Of a DNA stretch of 64,000 bases, positions 35,921-46,515 are shown piece after piece (the first letter of the stretch is position 1; each line of letters starts with the position of its first letter). The notes below the pieces were generated by a model that made no database searches, had not been told where the DNA came from, and saw only the letters and a program-made list of their open reading frames with translations. Location of the stretch: NCBI RefSeq assembly GCF_000764655.1, contig NZ_JRGL01000020.1, positions 1 through 64,000 of the forward strand, given 5' to 3'. The DNA comes from Aeromonas aquatica. Its GTDB lineage: Bacteria; Pseudomonadota; Gammaproteobacteria; Enterobacterales; Aeromonadaceae. The translations under genes and the position numbers were made by a program.

Positions 35921-36925
35921 TCAGGCGTCGGGTCTGTGGTGCAGTCCCCGTTCGCTCACCTGCTCCTGATCCAGCAGCGGTTGGCCGCTGGGCTGGGCGA
36001 TGTGGAAACCCCGCTTGCCGCTGCGTTTGACCCTGTACATGGCCTGATCGGCCCTGGCCAGCGCGGTGCTGAAATCATCCTGCGGCCGGATGGCCGCTAT
36101 CCCCATGCTCAGCCCCACCGCCGCCTCGCCATTGGGCAGCTCGAACGGGGTGGCGATGGCGTTGATGCACTGACGGGCCAGCTGGCTGGTTCTGGGATCC
36201 TCGGACGGCCAGGGCAGCAACAGCACGAACTCGTCCCCGCCGAGCCGACCCAGCCGGATGTCGTCGTCGCAGCAGGCACGCAGGCGCTGGCTGATGGCTA
36301 CCAGCAGCTCGTCGCCGGCGCGGTGGCCCAGGTTGTCGTTCACCTGCTTGAAGTCGTCGAGATCGATGAAACAGATGGCCCTGTGCTCGCCGGGGAACTG
36401 GCGGTGCAGGGCGGTGCGGTTGAGCAGGCCGGTGAGGGGATCCCGGTGGGCGAGGCGGGCCAGTTGCTGCTCGTACTCCTTCTCGTGGGTGATGTCGATG
36501 TGGGAGCCCATCACCCGCAGGGGGTTGCCCTGTTCGTCCCGCTCCACCACCCGGCCTCTGTCCAGCACCCAGGTGACCTTGCCATCCTTGGCGAGCATGC
36601 GGTGAATCACCTGATAGAAGGGGCTCTTGCCCTCCAGGTGATCGAAGAAGGCCTGCAGCACCCGCTCCCTGTCCTCCGGGTGCAGATGGGCGCGCCAGAC
36701 ATCGAAGTGAGCCGATAGCTCCTTGGGCTGATAGCCGAGCATGGCGCCCCAGCGTCGGTTGAAGATGATGAGCTTGCCGGTGGGGATGTGGTTCTGCCAG
36801 ATGCACAGGCCGGTGCCGTCCATGGCGGCATCCAGCTTCTCACGGGCATCCTCGGCCACCCGCTTCAGGCGCTCATTCTCCAGCAACAACCTGTCATGGG
36901 CCTCCTGCAGCTCCTCGTAGGTCAT
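35921..36925 (-). CDS. PAS-GGDEF diguanylate cyclase
   Basis: The 334-residue protein has a short N-terminal coiled coil, a PAS domain (about 34-150) and a GGDEF domain (about 160-320) with the active GGDEF motif at 229-233. It should make cyclic-di-GMP. The RxxD inhibitory site is missing: the aligned residues are DDDI, so product inhibition is probably lost. No membrane segment is seen, so it is cytoplasmic and its PAS domain may bind a ligand or cofactor. Confidence 0.88.
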   Translation of the reverse strand: MTYEELQEAHDRLLLENERLKRVAEDAREKLDAAMDGTGLCIWQNHIPTGKLIIFNRRWGAMLGYQPKELSAHFDVWRAHLHPEDRERVLQAFFDHLEGKSPFYQVIHRMLAKDGKVTWVLDRGRVVERDEQGNPLRVMGSHIDITHEKEYEQQLARLAHRDPLTGLLNRTALHRQFPGEHRAICFIDLDDFKQVNDNLGHRAGDELLVAISQRLRACCDDDIRLGRLGGDEFVLLLPWPSEDPRTSQLARQCINAIATPFELPNGEAAVGLSMGIAAIRPQDDFSTALARADQAMYRVKRSGKRGFHIAQPSGQPLLDQEQVSERGLHHRPDA

Positions 36926-37122
36926 TCATCGTCCCTTCCCTTGTTCGAATCTGCCTATAGTCGATGCAGATTTTCATCCTGTAAAGAATGAGATGGCAGT
37001 AGTTGATAGCGAAGCGGATCGGGCTCCTCGTCAGCGGATGGCTGTGCGCCCGCGACAAGGAGGGATATTATTGGCACTGTGGGTGCGGCATGGGTGCCAT
37101 CGAACGGGGAGACGGAGTCGGC

Positions 37123-38997
37123 ATGAAGATCCTGATGAGCTGGAGTCTGCTGTTATGGCTGGGAGTGACCCAGGCCTGGGGAGCGCAAGCGCCGCTCACC
37201 GAGCCCGGTTTGTCCCGGGAGTTGCAGCAGTTGGAAGACCATACTCCGCCGGTGCGGGAGTTTCGTGCGCGGGTCGCGGCCCTTGCGGCCCACAGTGGGG
37301 ACTATCCGGCAGAGGCGCAGGGGCGCATCGCCCGGCTGCAGTGCTGGGCCCAGCCTGCCGAGCGCGATGACGATTATGCGCGGGCCGTGGGGTTTGCCGA
37401 GCAGGCGCTGACCCAGGCCCGTGAGCGCAAGGACCGCGTCACCGAGAGCGGCTTGCTCGCCTGCCGCGGCTTTCATCAGCAGTTGCTCGGCAACATGACC
37501 GAGGCCAGCCAGGATTACGCCGACGCGCTGACCCTGGCGCGCCGGCTGGGGGATGAGCGGCAACGGGCCGACATCCTCAGCTTGCGAGGGGACATGTACT
37601 CCTATCAGGGAGAGATGGCCGAGGGACTGATGGAGCTCATCGATGCCCATCGGCGCTACGAGGGGCTCGGGCTGGAAGAAAAAGGGCGTGAGGTGCTGGC
37701 CAAGATCGCCAATACCTATCGCAGGATGGGGGTCTACGAGCGGGCACAAGGCTATTTTCAGGAGCTGGATCACGATTACCGGGTTCTGGGTGACGAGGAA
37801 CACCTGGTCGGCATCCATACCCAGCAGGGATTGCTCTATATGGAGAGCGGGGAGTACGACAAGGCCCTGCCGCTGATGGTAGAGGCCGAGCGCTATTATC
37901 TGGCGCAGCAACAGGAGGGGATGCTGGCCTGGAGCCGGATCGAGATGGCCACCGTCCTGCTCAATCAGGGCAAGGCGGCAGAGGCCACGGGCAAGCTGGA
38001 GCAGGCCTCCTCCTTGTTGCATCAGGGGGAGGGGGCGGACAGCGTGACCCGCGGTCACTGGGACATCGTCATGGCGACCGTGCTGGAGGCCATGGGCAAA
38101 CCGGCTGAGGCGCTGCCCCATCTGGAGCGGGCCGAGCGCGTCTTCGCCAGGGAGCGGAACCTGCGTTTCCTGGCCTGGATCCATGAGGTGCGGGCGCGGG
38201 TATACGAGCGGCAGGGGCGCATCAGGGAGGCGCTGCTCAGCCTCAAGCAGTTCGTGCAGACCCGGCACGAGCTCGAGCAGATGCTGCGGGAGCAGCGCTC
38301 CTTGCAACTGCGCTTCGAGTTCGATCTCGCCCGCAAGGAGCTGGAGAACCAGACCCTCAGATCCAACCAGCAGTTGCAGGCCGAAAAGCTCAAGCAACTG
38401 CAGGAGCGGCGTTACTGGCAATATCTGGTGGTGGCGCTGCTGATCCTGGTGATGGGCATATTGGTGCTCCACCAGCGCAGCCGCACCCGCAAGATGCACC
38501 GCCTCGCCATGACCGACGAGCTGACAGGCATTCACAACCGGCGCCAGATCCAGGCCAAGGGGCGAAAGTTATTCAGCCAGACGCGGGAGGGCGGCAAGCC
38601 GTTTTGCGTGCTGTTGCTGGATATCGATCACTTCAAGAAGGTCAACGATCAGCTGGGTCACCACGTGGGGGATCGGGTGCTGACCGCCGTGGCCCAGTGC
38701 ATCGAGGATCAGCTGCGCAGCCTGGACAGGGTCGGGCGCAACGGGGGCGAGGAGTTCCTGGTGCTGCTGCCGGATACCCGGCTCGACGAGGCGGCCGAGG
38801 TGGCGGAGCGGATCCGCGAGCAAGTTGCCCGACTGCGCATCGAGGAGGTGCCCGAGGATCACCCCATTCACATCAGCATAGGCTGTGCCCAGTACCGTCC
38901 CCAGGACGGCAATCTGGGGGAGCTGGTGCGCCGCGCCGACGAGGCCATGTATCAGGCCAAGCTGGCGGGCCGCAACCGGGTGGTGAAGGCACAATGA
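37123..38997 (+). CDS. Periplasmic TPR sensor with GGDEF domain
   Basis: The 624-residue protein has a signal peptide (MKILMSWSLLLWLGVTQAWG), a long region of TPR-like helical repeats (about 70-400), a membrane segment (about 434-455) and a cytoplasmic GGDEF domain. The active motif is GGEEF (541-545), and the inhibitory site RSLD lies just ahead, so it is a likely feedback-controlled diguanylate cyclase. The ATG at 37123 has GGAG 6 nt upstream. It is divergent from the PAS-GGDEF gene. Confidence 0.88.
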   Translation: MKILMSWSLLLWLGVTQAWGAQAPLTEPGLSRELQQLEDHTPPVREFRARVAALAAHSGDYPAEAQGRIARLQCWAQPAERDDDYARAVGFAEQALTQARERKDRVTESGLLACRGFHQQLLGNMTEASQDYADALTLARRLGDERQRADILSLRGDMYSYQGEMAEGLMELIDAHRRYEGLGLEEKGREVLAKIANTYRRMGVYERAQGYFQELDHDYRVLGDEEHLVGIHTQQGLLYMESGEYDKALPLMVEAERYYLAQQQEGMLAWSRIEMATVLLNQGKAAEATGKLEQASSLLHQGEGADSVTRGHWDIVMATVLEAMGKPAEALPHLERAERVFARERNLRFLAWIHEVRARVYERQGRIREALLSLKQFVQTRHELEQMLREQRSLQLRFEFDLARKELENQTLRSNQQLQAEKLKQLQERRYWQYLVVALLILVMGILVLHQRSRTRKMHRLAMTDELTGIHNRRQIQAKGRKLFSQTREGGKPFCVLLLDIDHFKKVNDQLGHHVGDRVLTAVAQCIEDQLRSLDRVGRNGGEEFLVLLPDTRLDEAAEVAERIREQVARLRIEEVPEDHPIHISIGCAQYRPQDGNLGELVRRADEAMYQAKLAGRNRVVKAQ

Positions 38998-39253
38998 TCC
39001 CGCTCGGGGTCTTGCCCTTTCCTGTTATGCCGGGCTGGGTATTTTTCACTCGCGCGGGTATAATGTCGCGCAATTTTGCTTTGACCCAGGCGAGAAGGCC
39101 CATGTAACGCAACGCTCTTTCCTTTCCCACCGGTTGGCCAGATGGCCCGCCCGGGTGGCGCCGTTGTGTGCAGGGGGCCCCATTCTCATGGTGGCATCCG
39201 CATTTATTCCCACGGGGGCCTGAGGCCCTCGCTCAAAAGAAGAACACTGAATT
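38998..39253. other. Upstream region of prfC
   Basis: 256 bp with a TATAAT at 39059-39064 and a long GC-rich leader. A GGGGGCC...GGCCCTC inverted repeat lies near 39213-39231. No gene is apparent. Confidence 0.5.
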
Positions 39254-40840
<1,587 letters not shown>

Positions 40841-40870
40841 TACCCGCTCGCAGGCCTCAAGGCTGACGAT

Positions 40871-40903
40871 AAAAAAGACCCCGCCTCGGCGGGGTCTTTT
40901 TTT
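40871..40903 (+). terminator. Terminator after prfC
   Basis: AAAAAAGACCCCGCC/GGCGGGGTCTTTTTT. Its stem is almost the same as that of the next terminator at 41446. Confidence 0.92.
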
Positions 40904-41056
40904 GCTCGCAGATAGTGCCCGTAGATAGTGCCTGGAGATGGCGCACCGTGATGACGGCTGCTCAGAGTGAGCCAGATAGGCCCTACCAGATGACAGTCGA
41001 CAGCGGGGGAAAAGCCCTCTATAACAGGGATTCCTTTCATCGTCAGGGAGTGACAG

Positions 41057-41395
41057 ATGTCCGCCGAACTGCCCGTCGCGGCGCAATTTGCCGCCTACAA
41101 TGCCCACGACATCGACGCCTTCATGGCCTGCTTCGCCGAGGAATTCAGGGGATACCGGATGCCGACCGAGACGCCGTCCACCGTGGGGAAGGGGGCGCTG
41201 AGGGCCTTCTATACGGAGCACAGATTCAACAACCCCGCCCTGAGAGCCGAGCTGCTGTCGAGAACGGTAATGGGCAACAAGGTATTCGATCACGAGCGGA
41301 TTTGTGGCCTCTCCCCCGAGCCCATCGAGAGCGTGGCCGTGTTCGAGGTGGAAGATGGCCTTATCAAGACCGCCTGGTTCTATTTCCCTTCCTGA
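41057..41395 (+). CDS. NTF2-like (SnoaL) fold protein
   Basis: A 112-residue cytoplasmic protein of the nuclear transport factor 2 fold. The pattern AYNAHDIDAFMACFAEE near the N-terminus and VAVFEVEDGLIKTAWFYF at the end is typical of SnoaL-like proteins, which bind small hydrophobic molecules or act as isomerases. No clear catalytic residues allow a specific call. AGGGAG lies ahead of the ATG. Confidence 0.75.
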   Translation: MSAELPVAAQFAAYNAHDIDAFMACFAEEFRGYRMPTETPSTVGKGALRAFYTEHRFNNPALRAELLSRTVMGNKVFDHERICGLSPEPIESVAVFEVEDGLIKTAWFYFPS

Positions 41396-41445
41396 GCCAT
41401 AGCGCCAAACCAGGTAGCCGTGTTTTGCTGGCCGACAAATAGAAG

Positions 41446-41471
41446 AGACCCCGCCATGGCGGGGTCTTTTT
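41446..41471. terminator. Terminator after the NTF2-like gene
   Basis: AGACCCCGCCATGGCGGGGTCT, a fully self-complementary stem followed by T5. Confidence 0.9.
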
Positions 41472-41479
41472 GCTCCTTT

Positions 41480-41531
41480 CTCCCCCCCCCCCTTTTTGAA
41501 CGTAAGGGGGAGAAGGGATGAGGGGGAGAGA
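41480..41531. repeat. C-tract and copy of a CCCT/AGGG dispersed repeat
   Basis: A run of 11 C and 5 T is followed by AAGGGGGAGAAGGGATGAGGG. The sequence belongs to the same family as the repeats at 46516-46670 and 52424-52474 (core GGGAGAAGGG...ATGAGGG). Confidence 0.6.
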
Positions 41532-41556
41532 CACATTTTTACCGCGCAGTGGCTGG

Positions 41557-42018
41557 CTAGAAGGCGCGCAGCAGCCTGGCCGGATTACCGGCATAGGTGC
41601 CGGGAGTCAGGATGTCGCGGGTCACCACGGCGCCGGCACCGATGACGGCCCCCTTGCAGATCCGCACCGGCAATATGGTGGCGTTCGAACCGATGGAGAC
41701 CTCATCCTCGATGAAGGTCCGGCCCCAATTCGCAGAGTCCGGGTCCGGGGCTCCCGCTCGAAACAGATCGTTGGCAAAGATGACGCCGTGGCCGATAAAG
41801 CAGCGGGCCCCGATGGTGACATGCTCACAGATAAAGCTGTGGGACTGGATCCGGGTGCCCGGCCCTATGCTGACGTTCGACTGGATCTCGACGAAGGGGC
41901 CAACGAACACATCGTCGGCCAGGGAACAACCATAGAGATTCACCGGTTCAACCAGCTTCACCCGCTCTCCGAACTGTACATCACGGATGCCGACCGTCAG
42001 GCGAGTCGGGCCGTTCAT
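41557..42018 (-). CDS. Left-handed beta-helix acyltransferase
   Basis: The 153-residue protein is made mostly of hexapeptide repeats ([20 protein letters not shown] and similar), a fold used by O- and N-acetyltransferases. A His in the [11 protein letters not shown] stretch could be catalytic. The closest types are sugar N-acetyltransferases such as WbbJ or WlbB, but the substrate is open. Its ATG overlaps the TGA of the MarR-GNAT gene (ATGA), so the two form a coupled operon. Confidence 0.82.
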   Translation of the reverse strand: MNGPTRLTVGIRDVQFGERVKLVEPVNLYGCSLADDVFVGPFVEIQSNVSIGPGTRIQSHSFICEHVTIGARCFIGHGVIFANDLFRAGAPDPDSANWGRTFIEDEVSIGSNATILPVRICKGAVIGAGAVVTRDILTPGTYAGNPARLLRAF

Positions 42019-42944
42019 ATCGCACTGTCCGGCATCAGCGTCAGCACCATGCAGATTTCGCAGGCATCGTGGCCCGTGCTGCCGAGCGGCCCCGGCAGGT
42101 GCTCGAAGCCCAGCGACTCGTAGAGCGAGGTCGCCTCCCGCAAGACGTCGGTGGTTTCCAGATAGCAGCGCTGGTAGCCGAGCGCTCTCGCCTCGGCCAG
42201 CGCCTGCAGCACCAGCCGCCGTCCCAGCCCCAGACCGCGCAGTACAGGCAGGAAGTACATCTTCTGCAGCTCGCACACTTCGTTTTCCGCCCCCGCCAGC
42301 GGGGCTATGCCGCCGCCGCCGAGAATGGCGCCGTCCGGTCCCTCGATGACCCAATAGCGGCTGCGCTCACCCTGATAGGTTTCATGGAGAAAATCGAGGT
42401 TCGGATCCGCCACCCCGTAACCCTTGTCGGCGGTGAGGCCGTACTCGGCGGAGACGGCGCGCACCACGGCGGCGATATGGGGGTTATCGGCAGGAACGAT
42501 GGGACGGATCTGATAACCCTGCTGGCGGCGGGCCCGGGACAGGGCGCTGCGATACAGGCGCAGGCCGCTCCACAGCTGTTCGCACTCGGCGGGGCTGAGC
42601 TGGGCCAGCGCCAGCTCGGTGGCATTGTCCATCTCCTGATGCAGGGCCAGCAACTGAGCCTGGCCGGCGGCGGTGAGACGGGCCTCCTTGCTGCGCCCAT
42701 CGGAAGGGTGGGGGTGCCAGTCGATGAGGCCCCGTTCGACGAGGCGAGCCAGCGGGCGGCTGGCGTTGGACTTGTCGATGCGCAGGCGCTCGGCCAGCTG
42801 CTGGTTGGTGGCGGGGCCGTTCTCGAGTTCGATCAGCAGGTGAGCCTCGAGTGGGCTCAAGGTCAGGGCGCCGCACTGTTGGGAGAGCATACCGAGCTCG
42901 CGTACCAGCTCCCGTGACAGGGCGCGAAGGGGACGGGGATCCAT
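42015..42944 (-). CDS. MarR-type helix-turn-helix fused to GNAT acetyltransferase
   Basis: The 309-residue protein has a MarR winged-helix domain (about 1-140; [28 protein letters not shown] is the recognition region). A GNAT domain (about 145-305) follows, with the acetyl-CoA loop in [16 protein letters not shown]. Such fusions are known in bacteria, and a few act as regulators that sense or modify a small molecule. A 17-bp direct repeat just upstream is a probable operator for autoregulation. The downstream acyltransferase gene overlaps it by 4 nt. Confidence 0.88.
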   Translation of the reverse strand: MDPRPLRALSRELVRELGMLSQQCGALTLSPLEAHLLIELENGPATNQQLAERLRIDKSNASRPLARLVERGLIDWHPHPSDGRSKEARLTAAGQAQLLALHQEMDNATELALAQLSPAECEQLWSGLRLYRSALSRARRQQGYQIRPIVPADNPHIAAVVRAVSAEYGLTADKGYGVADPNLDFLHETYQGERSRYWVIEGPDGAILGGGGIAPLAGAENEVCELQKMYFLPVLRGLGLGRRLVLQALAEARALGYQRCYLETTDVLREATSLYESLGFEHLPGPLGSTGHDACEICMVLTLMPDSAI

Positions 42945-42959
42945 CTGTCATTGTCCTTT

Positions 42960-43006
42960 TGGTTGTCATCAGCAACCAATATAACCAACTGGTTGTCATC
43001 AGCAAC
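42960..43006. promoter_or_regulatory. 17-bp direct repeat, probable MarR operator
   Basis: TGGTTGTCATCAGCAAC occurs at 42960-42976 and again at 42990-43006, exactly 30 nt apart. The first is flanked so as to give a GGTTG/CAACC palindrome. It lies 16 nt upstream of the MarR-GNAT start. Confidence 0.65.
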
Positions 43007-43061
43007 TGCTTTCGTCGGGCTGGGGTAGGGGTTATGGGGCAGGCGCGGGGTTGGCGGGCAC

Positions 43062-43086
43062 AAAAAAGGGCCCGGGAGTGGGGCCC
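43062..43086 (-). terminator. Terminator downstream of nemA
   Basis: On the minus strand GGGCCC-N7-GGGCCC followed by T6. It lies beyond the nemA remnant. Confidence 0.75.
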
Positions 43087-43141
43087 AAACATTGGAAACC
43101 CGCGCCGGGGCGCGGATCCCATCCTTGGCCAGTAAAAGAGC

Positions 43142-43221
43142 CGGTTAGACCCGCTCGGCCTTGCTATACCAACTCGGCCGGCATGGTGTCGGCACGGGGT
43201 GCCACAAGAAGCCCGGTCTTG
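43142..43221 (-). pseudogene. Diverged remnant of the 3' end of nemA
   Basis: At an offset of 58 nt from the intact end, about 40 nt repeat the last codons of nemA. On the minus strand the remnant ends ADTMPAELV-stop, the gene ADSMLAELV-stop. The codons for AELV and the stop differ only at synonymous sites (GCC GAG TTG GTA TAG against GCT GAG CTG GTT TAA). This is the pattern expected of a diverged functional homologue. Confidence 0.75.
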
Positions 43222-44259
43222 TTAAACCAGCTCAGCCAGCATGGAGTCGGCATAGGGGACCAGGGGCTCGGCCTTCTTCACCCTGGCGAGGTAGTCCGGG
43301 TTGGCGATGAGCGGGCGACCGATGGCGATGAGGTCGAAGCGATCCGCCTTGATGGCCTCGGCAGCGCTCTGTGCGCTGTAGTTGCCGACCCCGACCAGGT
43401 GACCGTCGTAGTGGGCGCGCAGGTAGTCGGAGGCGCGACCATCCAGGTAGTCGAAGGTGAGGCTGTCATCGAAGATGCCGAGGTGCACATAGGCCAGGGG
43501 GCGGCGGTTGAGCTCGGCCAGCAGATGGTCGAACACGGCACGGTCCCGCACATCCCCGGCCAGATGCACATAGGCACCGGGGGAGAGGCGCAGCCCCACC
43601 CGATCGCCGCCGATGCGGGCACTGATGGCATCCACCACTTCCAGCGCGAAGCGGCTCATGTTCTGTGGCGTGGCGCCGTACTGGTCGTCGCGCAGGTTGC
43701 TCGAATGGTGCAGGAACTGATCGATGAGGTAGCCGTTGGCACCGTGGATCTCCACCCCGTCGAAACCGGCTTCGATGGCGTTGGCGGCAGCCTGGGCGTA
43801 ATCCTCGACCAGCTGCGTTATCTCAGTGACGGTCAGGGCGCGCGGCACCTGATAGACCAGCTCGCGCATGCGCGGCACTGTGCCGTCATGGGCGACGGCG
43901 GACGGGGCCAGCACCTCGGCATGGTGGAAGAAAGGGTGGGAGAGACGACCCACGTGCCACAGTTGGGCGAAGATCTTGCCACCCTTGGCGTGCACGGCGC
44001 CGGTGACCTGTTTCCAGCCTTCCACCTGCTCCGGGCTGTAGAGACCCGGGGTGTTCGGGTAGCCCTGACCGTCCGGGCGAATGATGGTGGCCTCGGAGAT
44101 GATGAGACCGATGTCGGCACGACGCCCATAGTAGGCGGCCATCTGCTGGGTGGGCACCAGACCCGGGCCCGCCATGCAGCGAGTCAGGGGAGCCATCATG
44201 AAGCGATTCGCTAGCGTGAGAGTGCCGTTGAGGCGATAGGGTTGAAACAGGGTATCCAT
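43222..44259 (-). CDS. nemA: Old-yellow-enzyme alkene reductase
   Basis: The 345-residue FMN enzyme reduces activated C=C bonds, quinones and nitro compounds with NADPH. Motifs include MAPLTRCMA near residue 25, FDGVEIHGANGYLIDQFLH near 170, and the C-terminal IGRPLIANPD phosphate-binding loop. The length is slightly shorter than E. coli NemA (365). The ATG at 44259 fits the family. It is divergent from a TetR gene; twin palindromes between them suggest NemR-like control. A remnant of its 3' end lies downstream. Confidence 0.92.
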   Translation of the reverse strand: MDTLFQPYRLNGTLTLANRFMMAPLTRCMAGPGLVPTQQMAAYYGRRADIGLIISEATIIRPDGQGYPNTPGLYSPEQVEGWKQVTGAVHAKGGKIFAQLWHVGRLSHPFFHHAEVLAPSAVAHDGTVPRMRELVYQVPRALTVTEITQLVEDYAQAAANAIEAGFDGVEIHGANGYLIDQFLHHSSNLRDDQYGATPQNMSRFALEVVDAISARIGGDRVGLRLSPGAYVHLAGDVRDRAVFDHLLAELNRRPLAYVHLGIFDDSLTFDYLDGRASDYLRAHYDGHLVGVGNYSAQSAAEAIKADRFDLIAIGRPLIANPDYLARVKKAEPLVPYADSMLAELV

Positions 44260-44284
44260 GGTCGTCTGTCCTCGGGGAGTAATT

Positions 44285-44302
44285 CTTGAACGTGCATTCA
44301 AG
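44285..44302. promoter_or_regulatory. Probable TetR operator 1
   Basis: CTTGAA-CGTGCA-TTCAAG, perfect 6-bp arms, in the nemA/TetR control region. Confidence 0.7.
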
Positions 44303-44332
44303 ACGTTTTTTGTTTTGTACGCAAGTCTTTTT

Positions 44333-44346
44333 TGAACGAGGGTTCA
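44333..44346. promoter_or_regulatory. Probable TetR operator 2
   Basis: TGAAC-GAGG-GTTCA. With operator 1 it gives a shared pattern TTGAACG-G--TTCA. Confidence 0.65.
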
Positions 44347-44431
44347 GCATGGGTTGGTGTTGCCCGTCCGCTGGGGTAAACTTGCCGCCCTTTTCTCCCC
44401 GGCTAGCCGGGACCCTGCCAACGGAGATCCC

Positions 44432-45004
44432 ATGCGCAGCGCCGAGTTTGATCGGGACCATGTCCTGCGACACGCCATGGAGGCCTTTCGCGCCAGGGGC
44501 TATGCCAAGACCACCATGCAGGAGCTGGTCGCGGCCACCGGTCTGCACCCGGGTAGTCTCTACGCCGCCTTTGGCAACAAGCGCGGCCTGCTGCTGGCGG
44601 CCGTTGACCACTATGTGCAGGAGAAATGCGCCCTGCGCCGTCGCTGCTTCGACCGGACAAGCCCGCTCGATGGCCTGCGCGCTTACTTCAACCAGCTGGT
44701 GGACGATGCCCTGCAGGGCTCCTGCCTGATCACCCGCACCCTGATGGAGCTGGCGGAGCAGGACGAGGAGCTGCACCTGCGCCTCAAGGCCATCTATGGC
44801 GAGCTGGAGGCCGATCTGGCGCTGATCCTGCGACAGGCGAGCGCGTGCGGCGAGCTGCCCGCCGGCTGTGACATTCCCATCCTGACCGCCTTCTTGCAGA
44901 TCAATATCCAGGGCCTGGTCACCTTCTCCCAGTGCCGCCCGGATCGCACCCTGCTCAGTGCCGTAGTGGATCAGCTGATGGACTCCCTGAGCGCCGCCGG
45001 CTAA
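44432..45004 (+). CDS. TetR-family repressor (NemR-like)
   Basis: The 190-residue protein has the TetR helix-turn-helix (KTTMQELVAATGLHPGSLYAAFGNKRGLL, about 25-60) and a C-terminal ligand domain with cysteines at about 79, 98, 141 and 173. NemR in E. coli uses cysteine oxidation to sense reactive chlorine and electrophiles; a similar role here is inferred from its divergent partner nemA. The ATG at 44432 has ACGGAG upstream. Two palindromes lie in the control region. Confidence 0.88.
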   Translation: MRSAEFDRDHVLRHAMEAFRARGYAKTTMQELVAATGLHPGSLYAAFGNKRGLLLAAVDHYVQEKCALRRRCFDRTSPLDGLRAYFNQLVDDALQGSCLITRTLMELAEQDEELHLRLKAIYGELEADLALILRQASACGELPAGCDIPILTAFLQINIQGLVTFSQCRPDRTLLSAVVDQLMDSLSAAG

Positions 45005-45096
45005 CCAGCCAGGGCGGGTCGATTTTTTCCCGCCACCCTTGCCCTCATTTGTTCCCTCTTCCATCTTGATGATGAGATCTCATGGAGGAAACGAGC

Positions 45097-46509
45097 ATGG
45101 CCAAGCCATCCAAATCCCAGGCGATGCTGCTGCATTTCACCGCCCCGCGCAGCACCATTGCGGAGCGGTTCGCCGCCGGTAAACAACTGCGTGAACGGGT
45201 CCCCCGCGAATCACACGCCCAGCTGCCGCCCCCCTTGCCCGAACGGGATCCCATCGCCGTGCTCAAGGCCCAGGCCGCCACCCGGTTGCAGCGGCTGGTG
45301 CCGGTGCGCCATGCCAGGATGCAGGAGTCGCCTTTCGCCTTCCTGCGCGGGGCGGCTGCCATCATGGCGGCGGATCTCGCCACCACCCCCCGCTCCGGGC
45401 TGATGGTGCAGGCCTGTGGTGACATGCATGTGGCCAACATCGGCCTCTATGCGAGCGCCGAGCGCAACCTGGTGCTGGCCATCAACGACTTCGACGAAAC
45501 CCATCTCGGCCCTTGGGAATGGGATCTCAAGCGCCTGGCCGCCAGCGCCCTGGTGGCCGCCGACTATCTTGGGGCCGACGCCGCCCGTCAGCGGGAAGCG
45601 GCCAGAGTGATAGCGTCCAGCTATCGCAGCCGGCTGCGGGAATACGGCAAACTGGGATTTATGAGGGTCTGGTATGACCGCATCGATCAGGCCTCGGTAC
45701 TCAACGCCTTCTCTACGGATGCCCACCAGCGGATCGAGGCCACCTTCCTCAAGGCCCGGGGGCGCAACCATCTGCAGGTACTCGGCAAGATGACGGATCT
45801 GGTGGACGATCAGCACAGGATCCGCGAGATCCACCCCTTCGTCATCCGCGAGACCCACACCGAGGATGGCCAACCCGTCTATGAGGTGCTGGGGGAACTG
45901 CTGGAGGCCTATCTGGCTTCCCTGCCGGAGGACAGGCGGATCCTGCTGCAGCGCTACCGGGTGGTGGACGTGGTGCGCAAGGTGGTCGGGGTCGGCAGCG
46001 TGGGAACCCGCTGCTGGGTGATACTGCTGACCGGGGCCGATGATGAGGATCCCCTCTTCCTGCAGGTCAAGGAGGCGCAGCCCTCGGTGCTGGCCCCCTA
46101 TTTCACCTCGGAGGACGACAGCGGCAGCCAGGGGCGGCGGGTGGTGCGGGGGCAGCGCATGATCCAGGGCTCACCGGACATCTTCCTCGGCTGGTGCGAG
46201 CTGAAGGGCCGCCACTTCTACGTGCGCCAACTGCGGGACATGAAGGGGGGGATCGACATCACCCCCGGCGTGGTGAAAGTCCGCCACTTCATCGAGCATT
46301 GTCAGCTCTGTGGCTGGGCCCTGGCGCTGGCCCATGCCAAGTCGGGGGATGCGGCGCAAATCGCCGGCTACATGGGCAAGTCGGATGCGATGGATGAGGC
46401 CATCGCCGACTTCGCCGTGGCCTATGGTCAGCGTACCCGGGAGGATCACCGCCTGCTGCTGGCGGCCATCGCCCGCGGGGATCTGCCGGTCGCCTCAGAG
46501 GCGAGGTGA
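45097..46509 (+). CDS. DUF2252 family protein
   Basis: The 470-residue protein shows the DUF2252 pattern: FLRGAAAIMAADL, then CGDMHVANIG and INDFDETHLGPWEWDLKRLA. The two Asp/His motifs resemble the catalytic loop and metal-binding loop of aminoglycoside-phosphotransferase-like kinases, so a small-molecule kinase role is possible but unproven. The ATG at 45097 has GGAGG 8 nt upstream; an ATG at 45082 is in frame but is itself part of that ribosome-binding site. It is monocistronic. Confidence 0.85.
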   Translation: MAKPSKSQAMLLHFTAPRSTIAERFAAGKQLRERVPRESHAQLPPPLPERDPIAVLKAQAATRLQRLVPVRHARMQESPFAFLRGAAAIMAADLATTPRSGLMVQACGDMHVANIGLYASAERNLVLAINDFDETHLGPWEWDLKRLAASALVAADYLGADAARQREAARVIASSYRSRLREYGKLGFMRVWYDRIDQASVLNAFSTDAHQRIEATFLKARGRNHLQVLGKMTDLVDDQHRIREIHPFVIRETHTEDGQPVYEVLGELLEAYLASLPEDRRILLQRYRVVDVVRKVVGVGSVGTRCWVILLTGADDEDPLFLQVKEAQPSVLAPYFTSEDDSGSQGRRVVRGQRMIQGSPDIFLGWCELKGRHFYVRQLRDMKGGIDITPGVVKVRHFIEHCQLCGWALALAHAKSGDAAQIAGYMGKSDAMDEAIADFAVAYGQRTREDHRLLLAAIARGDLPVASEAR

Positions 46510-46515
46510 ACGCTT

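Noticed and set aside
40915-40945. Short direct repeat AGATAGTGCC
   Set aside because: Two 10-nt units only; probably slippage without function.
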